64,000 nucleotides of DNA from Catenaria anguillulae PL171 (lineage: Eukaryota > Blastocladiomycota > Blastocladiomycetes > Blastocladiales > Catenariaceae). The notes beneath the pieces were generated by a model. The model searched no databases. It was given only the letters and a program-made list of their open reading frames with translations, and had not been told where the DNA came from. Of the stretch, positions 23,993 through 34,672 are shown piece after piece. Position 1 is the first letter of the stretch; the number at the start of each line of letters is the position of its first letter. Where the stretch lies: NCBI GenBank assembly GCA_002102555.1, contig MCFL01000131.1, positions 1 through 64,000 on the forward strand, in the 5' to 3' direction. Made by a program: the position numbers and the translations under genes.

Positions 23993-26900
23993 ATGAACAT
24001 TCCGATTCCAATTCCGATTCCGCCGCCGTCGTACGTGGTGCCTGCGTCCGACTTTGCCAACTACGCCCAGCTGTTTGCGTCCAACACGCCCACGCCCACC
24101 TCCGACTTTCGCCAGCGCATCCCCGCCGCCAAGGTCCAGCCCATCCTGCTCCAGTCGGGCCTGCCCACGCCCACGCTCGCTCAGGTCTGGGCACTCGCCG
24201 ACACCGCCTCCCAAGGCGCCCTCTCGCTCCCCGAGTTCTGCCTCGCCCTCGCCCTCGCCAAACGCGCCCTCGCCAACCCTTCGCAGGTGCCCGCCCAGCT
24301 GCCCAACCACATCCGCAATGAGGTCCTCTCGCTCAACATCCAGCTCGGCGTCGCTGGGGCCACGCCCGCAACACCGGCCATGCAGCCGCTCCAGCCGCTC
24401 CAGCCAATGACCACGGGCGTGTCGTCGTCCATGTCCATGTCGTCACTCTCCATGTCTGCTTCAACGGCACCGCCCATGCCGCTCCCGCCCGTACCCGTGC
24501 CCAACTCCGCTGCCGCCATGCTGCAGTCGCAGGTCCCGCCAATGTACCGATCGGCACCCACCTCTGTCAACAACAACCTCAACCTTGCTTCTTCACTGCA
24601 ACCGCAACCCACGGGCATGCCCACATCGGCAGCCTCGACGACGGGATCGCTCGCACTCTCTGCCATGACTGTCCCAGGCATTCTCGCCTCACTGCCCACC
24701 ACCACTGCGCTCCCCTCGGGCAACTGGCTCATCACCCCCGACGAAAAGCAAAAATATCTGTCGCTCTTCAAATCCTGGGACACGGCCAATGTCGGCTACC
24801 TGTCTGGCGAACAATGCCGCGATATCTTTTCCACCTCGGGCTTACCCACCAACTTGCTCCAGCACATTTGGTCGCTCGCAGACATTCACAATGCCGGCAA
24901 ACTCAACTCGGACGAGTTTGCCATTGCCATGCACTTGATTTACAAGAAACTCAACAATGTCGACCTGCCCACGCGCTTGCCCCAGGAATTGGTCCCCGCC
25001 AGCCACAAGGAACTCGACTCGACCGTCACATACATGCGCGATCGCGTTGTCCAGCAAATGCTCGCCGACAAGGTGGCTGCCGCCAACTCGCCCTCTTGGG
25101 TCCGCAACCCCGGCTCGGGCTCGGGCGCGTCAAAGAGTACCAGCAACAGCACCGAGGAACTCGCCGACGCCTCCTCTTCAGCCGCAGGCTACGTGTCGCG
25201 TCACCGCCGCCGCGGACCAACTCAGCAACAAGCATCCGCACAACCGGCCGATCCCGCCGCCCAGCAACGCGCCACGGACCTGCGCCGCCAAATCGACCAG
25301 GCGCGCGAACTGCTTACGCTGAAACGCGAACAAGCCTTGCGGTTGCGCGTAGCGCAGGGCAAACTCGAAGACCCCGCAAAGGTGCGCGCGGCACATGCAC
25401 AAGTCGGCGAATTGCAAAGGGTGCTCAAGAGCTTGAAGGCGCAGTTTGATGACAAGGTCCGGCGCGGTATCGCGATCGGTGGCGGCTCGTCGACTGGCAG
25501 TGTTGACGAGGCCACGGTCAAGCAAATTTTGGACGTGCGCAAAAAACTCAACGAGGTGCAGCTCAAAGTGTTCAAGGTCAGGGACATGAAGCGGTTCAAG
25601 TATCCGGCCATTCCCGAGCGCAAGGAAGCCGTCAATATTGCTAGTTTGTTGGCCGTCAAACCCACGGGCTCGTCGAGTCCTGCGCTGTCGGACGAGGAGC
25701 GCCGCAGGCAAAAGGCGGCAGAGATGTTGGCGCAGCGCATGGCCGCATTGAATGTGTCTGTCCCGTCCACCGCTTCGTCAGCGCCGTCGGCTACCGGATC
25801 GGGCAGTGGCGCATTGACCCCAGCACAGCAGGAGGCCGTCAAGCGCATCGAGGCCGAGGAGGCCAGGTTGAATGCCATGTACAAGGATTTGGAGGGCAAG
25901 CTCAAGGCACTGGTCGATCCTGATGCCACGCGCAAGTTGTTGGACGAGTTTAGTCTCAAGATGGCCCTGGTCGACGAGCTGTGCCGCAAAGTCGACTTGC
26001 CCGAGGCTTATGTCGAGAAGCAGCAACAGGACCCCGTGAAGCCGCAGCCAACCGCAACCAATACCAACGTGTTTGCCAGTACCGATGCGTCGGCAAAGCC
26101 AGCGACGCCGTCGCCGTTTTCAAAGGCCGATTTGTTTGGCCCGCCCAAGCCCTCTGCGACTGCTGCTGCTGCTCCTGCACCCGCTGCTACTCCTCAAAAG
26201 CCGGCCGATGCGTCGTTTTTCCCTCCCGAAGATGTTCGTTCCTCGACCGCCGAGGGAGGCGTCAAATCGCTTGCCAACACCCTGTTTGGCAACCTCTTTA
26301 GCCCAGTCCCGCCCGCAGACGCATCTCATACGCCCGCATCTTTGCACGCACCTTCCTCGTCGCCACCCTCAAAGCCTACTGTGGCCGATCTCAAGCCCAT
26401 CGAGCCCGTTGCGCGGCGCATGTCGACCGACTGGCTGACGCAGCCTGCATCGAGCAGTGCATTTGCCGTGGATCCAAAGGCACCCGCAGTCCCGCCAGTC
26501 AAGGTCCCAACGTCGCCCGTGGTACCCAAGCCGAGAACACCGAGTCCCGCACGGTCGCCGTCGGCATTTGCTACGACATCTGTTCCCCCGCCGCCTCCTC
26601 CGCCGCCGCCCGTCATGGGTGCCGAAGTTGCCGCAGCGCCACCTGCAGCACCAGTAGCTGAATTCAATCCGTTTGCAACCATTGGCCGACCAACGGCCGA
26701 TTCGCCGCCGTCGCCCATGCCTGCGCCTGTGGCCGCGGTGCAGCAACTCAACAACCCGTTTGATCCGTTTGCGTCGCCCGTCACCACATCAGCGGCGGCT
26801 TCCGATGTGTTTACTACTCCTGTGCCTGCCGCACCTGCCAAGTCGGCTGTCCTCTATGAAGCTTGGGCAATGTACGACTTTGAGCCGACCACGCCCGACG

Positions 26901-29598
26901 ATCTCGCGCTCAAGGAAGGCCAATCGCTCGACATTGTCGAGGAAGATGGCGACTGGGTGCGTGCAGTGACCAAGGACGGCAAAGAGGGATGGGTGCCCTT
27001 GACGTACATTTCGCGCGAAAGGCCTCAGTCGTCGCCCTTGGCGGCGCCTGTGGTGGCAACGAGCACGGCCGCGGCGGCGGCCTACATGTTGTATGCGTAC
27101 ACGGCGACGCAAGACGACGAGTTGACGGTCGATGAGGATGCGCAAGTGGAGATTGTGGATGACAAGTCGGATCCGGATTGGTGGCTCGTGCGGTGTGGCG
27201 ACAGGCAAGGGTTGGTGCCTGCCACCTATGTCGAGCGTATGTGATTTTCTCTTTTTCATTTGGTTGTTTGTTGTTGTTTTTCTTCTCGAACCCTCATCCC
27301 CTCATTTCAATTCGCGCTCCGTTTCTCGTCGTCATTGGCTGTACCACACACGTTATGCACAATAGATCTTTTTTTTTTCTTTTCGATTTGCATACCCGCT
27401 TTCATTCCACCGTTTTGGCGCTTTGAGTGTTCACGCTTGCAACTCACTCGATTCGCGTGTGCTCACATAGGTGGATCACGGCCTTCCCCGATCCTGCACC
27501 AGCAACCGTTCTCGCCGTTTGTAAACACGTCGCCGCCGGCAACCAATGCAGCGCAGCAACCTTTGCACGACCCGTTCCTCGACCCCTTTTCCTCATCGTC
27601 CTCGCCCGACACACATATCGTCCCGCCACTCGCCGTCACATCCGCCACATCCGCAAGTTCCACACCTTCATTCCTCTTTCCGTCATCGACCCCATCCTCG
27701 CGGCCCTCCTCGCCCGACCGGTTCGTCGCTATCCCGTCCGCCACTGCGCCGTCCGACGCAAGCGCGAGCGGCGCAAAGCCACAATCCATGGCCGACTGGC
27801 TTGCGGTCCCATCGTTGCGGCACAAGGCAAGTGCACAGTCCATCTCGTCGCAAGCAACCACGTGGAGCTCCACCATGTACCCGAAACTGGTCGAGTCGCT
27901 TGCGCCGGGCGAGCGAGCACGGCAAGAGGCCATCTTTGAGCTCATCAAGACGGAGCAGGCCTATGTGCGCGATTTGCAGGTGGTCATGGACGTCTTTATT
28001 CAGCCGCTGGCACATGGGGCCGCAGGCATGGAGGTGTTTGGTGAGGACAAGTTGAGGAAGCAAGTGGTCGAGCACATCTTTGGCCCGTGGGAGGAGGTGT
28101 TGGTGACCAATGTGGCGTTTTTGAGTGATTTGGAGTTGAGGCAGGAGATGGATGATGGGTTGGTTGGGAAACCGGGCGAGGTTGTACTTGAACATGTACG
28201 CTTTCTTTTTTTCTCCCTCTCTGCGTTTGGCAAGTTGAGATGCTTATGCCCTTTTTTTTTGTTGCAACATCGTAGATTCCCGCCATGAAATGCTACCTCC
28301 CGTTCTGCGCCAGCCAAAAGGCCGCCATCGAAACATTGACCAAGCTCATCAAGGACAATGCCATGTTTTCGCAATTCCTCAGCCAGCGGCAAGCAGATCC
28401 AAGGTGCCGGTCGCTCGACTTGGGGTCGTACTTGCTCAAACCCATGCAGCGGTTGACTCGGTACCCGTTGCTCATCAAGCAGGTAGGTTAACCTGTACCT
28501 TTCCTTGCATATTCGCCAACTGACGCAACTCCACACTTGGCAGATTCTGCACCACACGCCCGACACACACTCTGACCACCCGACACTGCTCGCCTCGCTG
28601 CACGCGGCCGAAAAAGTGCTTTACGAGGTGAACGAAGCGGCCCGCGACCAAGAAGACAAGGTCAAGTTTTCGGAAATCGCCACCAAAGTGGACCTCCGTT
28701 TGGGCTCCAACGTGCTCGACTTGCGCTCCTCCACAAAGCACCTGGGCAAGCGCCACTTTATTCATGAGGGCCCGCTCGCAAAGGCCAAGTCTGGCCGCGC
28801 ATTGTACGGGTACTTGTTCAACGACATTTTGCTCCTGTGCGAGGAGCGCCGGTCCGACCGCGGCTTGGCCTACTCTGTGTACCGTGCGCCCATCCCATTG
28901 ACCAATGTCAAGGTGGAGCGCGACGCGAGTCGCGCCGACATGTTTGCGCTCCGGATTGACGGCGTGGATGCATTGCAGGAGGTGGCCGGTGCGGGCGGGC
29001 TGTTGGCGTTCAAGTGCGAAGATCAGAGCAGCCGCAACAATTGGGCAAACAAGATAGATGCCGCGTCCAATGCGGCACGTGCGGCGGCGGCCGCGCGAGG
29101 GGCAGGTGCTGCGGAAATCATGGCGCGGCCCACATTGGGCACGTTGCAGGTGACGGTGGTCGAGGGGACGCATTGCCGGCCAGTGGATCCGAGCGTGACA
29201 AGGGTCAATTTGTTGTGTGAGGTGTCGTTGCCCAATGAGACGCAGAGGACGAGGATGGTCCGGAATACCACGCATCCCGTGTGGAATCAGACGTTGACCT
29301 TGTCGGTGCAGAGTTTGGATGATGTGTTGCGCATTGTCGTGTTCAATTCGTGCGTTTCTTTCTTGCTCTTTCGCGATGTTGTTGCGCTTCCGCTCACTGG
29401 TCTTCTTCGGGCAAGAACAATAGGCACGACAAGTACAGCGAGGAAACATACATGGGAACGGCCGAGTTGCCACTGCACATTCTCGAGTACTATGGCGACA
29501 AGGAAACAACGCAGGATTTGCCGCTGCAAAACGTGCCCAGCGGGTCCGTTGTGCGCATCAAGATTCAGTATCGCAGTTTGTCGCGGGTCAGGAGGTGA
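23993..29598 (+). CDS. Intersectin-like endocytic scaffold and Rho-family GEF (EH-EH-CC-SH3-SH3-DH-PH-C2)
   Basis: Predicted scaffold for clathrin-mediated endocytosis that also activates a Cdc42/Rho GTPase. Five exons: 23993-27236, 27471-28195, 28276-28482, 28544-29349 and 29424-29598. All junctions keep frame, giving 1,718 residues. Domains: EH1 at about 15-95; EH2 at 243-326 with an EF-hand-like loop DTANVGYLSGEQC; coiled coils at about 415-490 and 600-670; a Pro-rich part with PPPPPPPP and NPF motifs (EFNPFA, NNPFDPFA); SH3 at 955-1010 (AMYDFEPTTPDDLALKEGQ); SH3 at 1030-1082; DH at about 1228-1438 (FELIKTEQAYVRDLQVVMDV); PH at about 1458-1572; and C2 at about 1590-1715. Animal intersectin-long has the same order but usually five SH3 domains. 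The yeast counterpart Pan1 lacks DH, PH and C2. Start is the first ATG in frame, followed by an Ile/Pro-rich stretch. Confidence 0.9.
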
Positions 29599-29662
29599 GC
29601 ACGGTCACTGGCAGTTGCAGTTTGTATATATTTCTTCGTCTTTTTTCTCGTCTTTGCATATT
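29599..29662. other. Short spacer before the MITE
   Basis: Only 64 bases separate the intersectin-like stop codon from the left terminal inverted repeat. The gene's 3' UTR or polyadenylation signal therefore probably lies partly within the element. Confidence 0.6.
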
Positions 29663-29692
29663 AGAGACCACGGGCAGGATTTTTCGCACAAA
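29663..29692 (+). repeat. Left terminal inverted repeat of the MITE
   Basis: Thirty bases, exact reverse complement of 30280-30309. Pairing stops at the next inner base. Confidence 0.92.
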
Positions 29693-29709
29693 CCCTTAAT
29701 CACGCCCAA

Positions 29710-29757
29710 GTGATACCAGGGGTACTAAATTGTCAATTTAGTACCCCTGGTGATACC
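29710..29757. mobile_element. Palindromic micro-insertion nested in the MITE
   Basis: A perfect 35-base odd palindrome occupies 29716-29750 (arm CCAGGGGTACTAAATTG, centre T). It is flanked by 8-base direct repeats GTGATACC at 29710-29717 and 29750-29757. The CAGGGG terminus and an 8-base duplication resemble hAT elements. It looks like two hAT-type ends joined with no interior, but it could also simply be a transcribed hairpin. Confidence 0.65.
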
Positions 29758-30279
29758 TTGTGCTCACCGCTAACATTTGCGAAAGATTTGTTCATCGGCG
29801 GCCCTTTTCCCAAAAGCTTGACACCGACTCGCACCTCGTAAGCCGTGATTCGCAAATCTTTATCACATTCGTTATCATGTTAAATGTCCTTCTATGAAGC
29901 TCCACTTGTCTCACTCACGACGTGCGCCTAATGAAGCATGCCTCCCTCGGCCGGCCCGAAAGCATAACCTCGTTACTGACCGTCGGCGTCTGCCAAGGAT
30001 GAGCTGGCGTTGGACGCGTTCGCGCTGGGCCAAGACGGTGGCGAGGCGGGCGACATGGCGTTCGGCCTGGCGATTGTGATTGTTGTCCATGTGTGTGAAT
30101 GGTTCGGCTTGTGCAGTTCATGGAGGAGGATGGTGTGCAAGGATGTCCAGTTGTCTCAGCGAGCGGTCTCCCCTTCCACACTTCATGACACTCAGACTGC
30201 CATCACGTGCCGCTTAAGGCAGTTGGTCTTACCGATTGACGTTCCATCGGTGCTTAATGTTGCAATAATGTGCAAAAGA

Positions 30280-30309
30280 TTTGTGCGAAAAATCCTGCCC
30301 GTGGTCTCT
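30280..30309 (-). repeat. Right terminal inverted repeat of the MITE
   Basis: Exact reverse complement of 29663-29692. The open frame of the following Rep-like gene runs back into this repeat, so its 5' end may have been altered by the insertion. Confidence 0.92.
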
Positions 30310-32685
30310 ATTGCTTCTCGCTTGGATCATGAGGGGGTCTGTCCCCTTAGTTCTCGGCCAACCTCGCCACCATCCGCTTTCCACAGTCCTCGACTCGGTC
30401 GATAAACTCAACTGGGTTGGTCAACGCATGATTGCCATGGGCAACCTCTCAGCTCTCATCGACGTCGTCATGCCGCACGGGCAAGTGCTCAAGTCGCACA
30501 CCATCCTGCACGACCACTCGCGCGGTACTGCGTACGACAAGCTCCCGCGCCCGCTCAACGAAGGCTCGCTCACGGTCGTCTTTGTGGGCGACTCCAAGGA
30601 TCCCAAGCTCGCCAAATTCGTCAAGCGCCAGTACACGTGCACGCCTGCCGAGCTCGAGTCGGCCATCACCGAGATTCGCGCCAACAATTGGGTGTACCGC
30701 AAGGCCGCCCTCGACCGCGAACGGCTGCAAGAACTCGATTCGGTGGAAGACCAGCTCAGCGTGCGTGTCGTGTGGGTGGATCCAACGGACCCGGCGGTGC
30801 AAAAGCCCATGCGGGACGCTGAAGTGGTCGAGTCGTGTGTCGCGGCCGAAGCGGCAAGATGAACTCAAGGGCCTGGCCAAGTCGCCGTTGTCGTCGTCAG
30901 GAGGGTCGCTTGGTGGGGCGGGGCCGTCGGATGCCATGGATGTCAATGGGGAGAAGGAGGACGGCGGGGATTTCGTTGTCATCGAGACGAGTACCGCCAT
31001 TTTGTGCGATGGCTCGTCGCAAGATTCCGTCGGCAACCTCAAGCGAGCGTGCGACTCGGACCAGATGGCTCGTGACGCTTTCGGCGAGGTGGTGGCCAAT
31101 ACCGAGTATGCCGAGTTCGTGGATGATCCGTCGGCTCTCGTCGACCACGCTCACACGGATCTCGATTTACCGCACCTCGAGAATGACCCTGAGCGCGGTG
31201 ATGCGGACGAATCGGACACGGAGTTAGACTCGGGCGACATGCCGGTTGCGGGCCGCACCGTTGGCGCTGACGAGTCGCGGGAAGGAGAATCCGGTGGCGA
31301 GGATGGGGAGGATGCCGATGCGGGTGCAGGCGGTGCGTCGGCCGAGGACGGTGGTGACAAGTCGGATTCGGCTGCAGCGGCGGGCGGGGAGGGCAAAGGT
31401 GTCGCACACGTGTACCACTCGCACAAGTTTATCGACTCGCGCAATGTCCATCAAATCACCATGCTCTTCCCGCACCTCGACCCGTTTGGCGTGCTGGCGT
31501 GGCCAGTGTCGGACAAGGATGAGGCCGTGTCGGACGAGGATTTGCGCTTTGCTCGCCGCCGCAACCATTACTCCAAGGCCCAAATTGCCCAATGCCTCCT
31601 GCTGCAGCACGACCGGCGCATTGCGCTGGACCACTCGTTCAAGTTCTTTGCCTTTGACCTCCTCGCCAAGGCCCGCGTCATGACCAACTCCTACCTACGG
31701 GCGCTGCACTCGCCGGACGTTGTCAAGGTTGCAAACACCATCAGCAAGGACCAATTCGTGGCCGGTCTCAAGCACGAGTTGGAGGTCCAACGTGCGGCGC
31801 GCGTGGGTCGGGCGATTCCGCAAGCACCTGCCGGCGTGGCGGCGAGTGGTGCCGCGGACGTCTTCAAGCTGATTGCGTCGTCGGTCTCTCCCATGTGGGG
31901 TACGAACGGCGAGCGCGGCATGATGCGCAAAGACCTGGACGCCCTCATGATCAAGCACGGGTCACCGTCACTGTTTTGGACTTTTGTGCCCAACCCGGAC
32001 AAGTCCTATAGCTTGCACATTCTTGCGAGCGGTCCGGAGGGTCTGAAACAGTCGTCGTACGAGGATTTCCTCAAAGACCCGACGGCGAATCCAAAGGCAG
32101 TCAAGGTGGACTTGAATGCCCGCGACCCGATTGGCCACTACTTGTGGTGCACGCAGGTGTTGATCGAGAAAATTTTCGGGTGGGACACCAAGAATCGGCG
32201 GCCGCACAAGGAGCGTGGTGTGTTTGGGTTTCTTGATGTGTTTTGTTACGCAGAGGAGTCGCAGGGGCGGTTGACGGTCCACCATCATGGTGTCGCATGG
32301 ATTGCGGGTATGCCGCGGACGCAGGCCGAGTGGTTGGAGTGCATGAAGGTGCAAGCCGTACGTATTTCAATTTCCATTTCTTGGCCGCCCGTTTTCCTGG
32401 CTCATGTTCTGGATGTGCATTGATTTGTAGTTCAAGGATCGGTTCAACGGCATCTCGTCCGTCTTCAAGTCCGACCTGCCCGTCCTCCAATGGGCACACG
32501 GTGTCGACAAGACGCAGCCAATTCCATGCCTTGAACCAGGTTGTGACGGTGTGCTCGAGTCGGTTCCGATTGACGCGCTATACCATCACTGGTCCAAGCG
32601 TTCCATGAAGCCCTTGCTCCACCCCGCAGTCCTTTCCCAATCAGTGGCGGATCATGCCATGGATGTTCCCTCTCCACCATACTGA
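30310..32685 (+). CDS. Helitron-like Rep N-terminal protein (5' end uncertain, helicase absent)
   Basis: Derived from a Helitron rolling-circle transposon. The first part (30310-30840) resembles the DUF6570 region that precedes the Rep domain: ALIDVVMPHGQVLKSHTI, LPRPL, then FVKRQYTCTP and ITEIRANNWVYRKAAL. An acidic low-complexity linker follows. From about 31430 the Helitron_like_N region is clear: ITMLFPHLDPFGVLAWP, LLQHDRRIALDHSFKFFAFD, KHGSPSLFWTFVPNP, and LTVHHHGVAWIAG, the counterpart of the HUH-type two-histidine metal-binding motif. The frame shifts once near 30840-30860. An intron 32358-32430 (donor GTACGT) joins a last exon ending at 32685. No PIF1-type helicase domain follows in the window, so the element is truncated, rearranged or partly co-opted. 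No clear start codon: the frame runs back into the MITE terminal repeat. Confidence 0.72.
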
Positions 32686-33644
32686 TACACAAGCCCTTTC
32701 ACCTTCCTATCATCCTCCCTTCCCGGCCACCTGACGGCGCGGCCTTATTGTTCACGTTCCTTCACGTCTTGTCCGAAATCAACTTGGCCGCCGAGGAAAT
32801 CTCCGGCAAGGTCCCGCCCAAGCAGTACCGTGGCACGATTCGCGTCGCTGACGAACATGGGGCACTTTCCACTCTCGCTTGCCTTGTGCTGTCCTATGCC
32901 CATCTCGAGCTCGACACTCTGTACATCGTGTTTGGCGCGACCTTCCACAACCTTAAGGGCGTGCCAGACATCTGCCTTCTGATGTCGGACTGCGCGTACC
33001 AAGTCCCCAGCAAGATTCATTTCCCGGTTGGTACATACACGCATGTCATCGCGCACATGGCGTCTGGCACGCATGAGTCGGACTTAGGCAACGGTATGAT
33101 GTCAATTGACTTTTGAACCTTCGTCTTGTACATATGTGTGTTCTGAATTCTGCCATAATTGCGTTTTGTCCAGATCTAGTCCAAGTCGATGCAAACATCA
33201 TCTCGAAGCAGCACCACCAAGAGTTCTTGGAGGAGCTGCCGTTGTCTGTTGCCTTGCCTGTGGCCTTGTACGCCACCACTCCTTTGCAACAACTTAATCT
33301 TGACTCGTTTTAACTGACTGTACCTCATTCCTGTGTGTGACCATGCAGGGCCGACAAGCTCAACTGCAAGTGCGGCGTCACGTTTTCCGCCTGTGGCCCT
33401 CTCCACATCGCGCCCGATGGATCGCTGGTCGTCAAGGCCAAGCACTTTTCCGTGTCGCCGCTGTGCTCTTGCCCCGTTAAGCGCTCGGCGGCCGCAGCCG
33501 CGCAAGTGGATGGCCACGTTGGTATGCATTGAACCATGTATTCTAACGCTCAAGTCAGCCTTGTTCCTCACAACCTTCTTTTGTATTCCAACATGTGCAG
33601 TGACATGGAAGAAGGCGCGCGTCACGGAATCCAAGAAGCAATAA
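32686..33644 (+). CDS. Multi-exon gene of unknown function downstream of the Helitron-like Rep
   Basis: Not recognised. Four exons are supported by in-phase splice sites: one ending at 33093, then 33174-33267, 33349-33521 and 33601-33644, with donors GTATGA, GTACGC and GTATGC. The first exon is open from at least 32748 but has no ATG, so the true start or a preceding junction is unresolved; it may be a continuation of the Rep gene. The product is about 240 residues. It has alternating strands such as KQYRGTIRVADEHGALSTLA, then DTLYIVFGATFHNLKGVP, and a CKCG...CSCP cysteine pattern near the C terminus. The strand pattern could be an OB fold, and some Helitrons carry RPA-like single-strand DNA-binding proteins, but this is speculation from secondary-structure impression only. 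Confidence 0.5.
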
Positions 33645-34672
33645 CATGCGTTGAAATTTCAAGTTGGGAGTCAAAGAAGTAACATGGTTGTATTTGGAAT
33701 GAATGATGATTTCCCCTGCTTTCCCTGTCCCTCATGACGACTCGTGCTGCTTCAAAAACCGACATATACACATCTAGATGATTGACAAAGCGAGCAGGAC
33801 AGACTCCCTCAAGGGCGAGAGCCTGCATCTTTATGCGGGCGAACTAATCCCTTTCTCATCGTCCAGTATGATACGCCACCCGCCGATCGCACTTGACGAG
33901 ATCAAGTGAACAAAGTGCTTGACAGAGGCGCGACGCGAGTGAGTCAGACTCTGTGCCTGTCTCACTCTCTCCCTCTCTCTCCGTCTCTCGCGGATTTTTT
34001 GAGTTGTGACTTGGGAATGAATGTTATTTGATATTCTTGGCCTATTAATACTTATGAGTGCCTCTTCTCTCTCCCAGTCATGTACTCACCATAAGGTACG
34101 GCTCCCTTCTGTCTGATCACTGTGAGCCGCCCGTCCCCTCGAGTGGGCCTCGGCATATCGTGGACGTTGTCGTGAGAAATGGTGCAACATCTTTGTCTTT
34201 GGCGTGTATTGTGTTGTCTTGCCATTCCACCCGCCCGCTTTGTAGCTGCTTGTAGAAGAGCTTGTCGTGCTGGTGAGCGCATGCGCATTCAAGGCAGGCC
34301 AGTGTCAGAGGGATGCTTCACTCCACTTGGGATGCCGGTAGCCTTGAATTAGTGGGGCATGTGCAATTCATGTGCATCTGTGCCGATTCTCTTGCCATTT
34401 TCTGCTCGTGTTCTTGCTGTTTTATGCCATGCCCAACCTCGTTGTTTTGATGTGTTCGTATCGTTGTGCTGCTCGTTTGTTGGTACATACTTTTGTCATC
34501 TAGTGTTGTGATCTCTTGTCTTGATTGATGAAATCTTGTCTCTATTTCCTTGAGTGTGTTGTGCCACTTCCTCGAATCCATGGCACAAGAGCATCGGGTC
34601 CCACTCGACATACATCATTCCATCCCACAATAACACATAGGATTTACCCGCATGCACTTTTCACATTTCAGG
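33645..34672. other. Intergenic, convergent side
   Basis: About 1 kb between the unknown gene and the aminoacylase. AT-richer than the genes. Short open frames have no motif. If a Helitron 3' end (CTRR after a hairpin) exists it could lie here, but I could not identify one with confidence. Confidence 0.5.

Larger units (their letters stand above)
29663..30309. mobile_element. MITE-like non-autonomous DNA transposon, 647 bp
   Basis: Bounded by perfect 30-base inverted repeats, 29663-29692 (starting AGAGACCACGGGCAGG) and 30280-30309 (ending CCTGCCCGTGGTCTCT). It is flanked on both sides by the trinucleotide ATT (29660-29662 and 30310-30312), a likely target-site duplication. If the outer base is excluded, a TA duplication is equally possible, as in Tc1/mariner. 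No transposase frame is present inside. Internal copies of a CGCAAATCTTT-like word occur in both orientations near 29778, 29851 and 30272. Identical termini imply recent insertion. The superfamily is undecided. Confidence 0.85.

Noticed and set aside
27237-27470. End of the intersectin-like gene at the TGA at 27242
   Set aside because: A GTATGT donor overlaps the apparent stop, and the acceptor at 27470 continues the frame into the DH-PH-C2 part with matching phase.
32358-32430. Premature stop ending the Rep gene at 32423
   Set aside because: A good 73-base intron with GTACGT donor and TTGTAG acceptor removes it and extends the frame to 32685.
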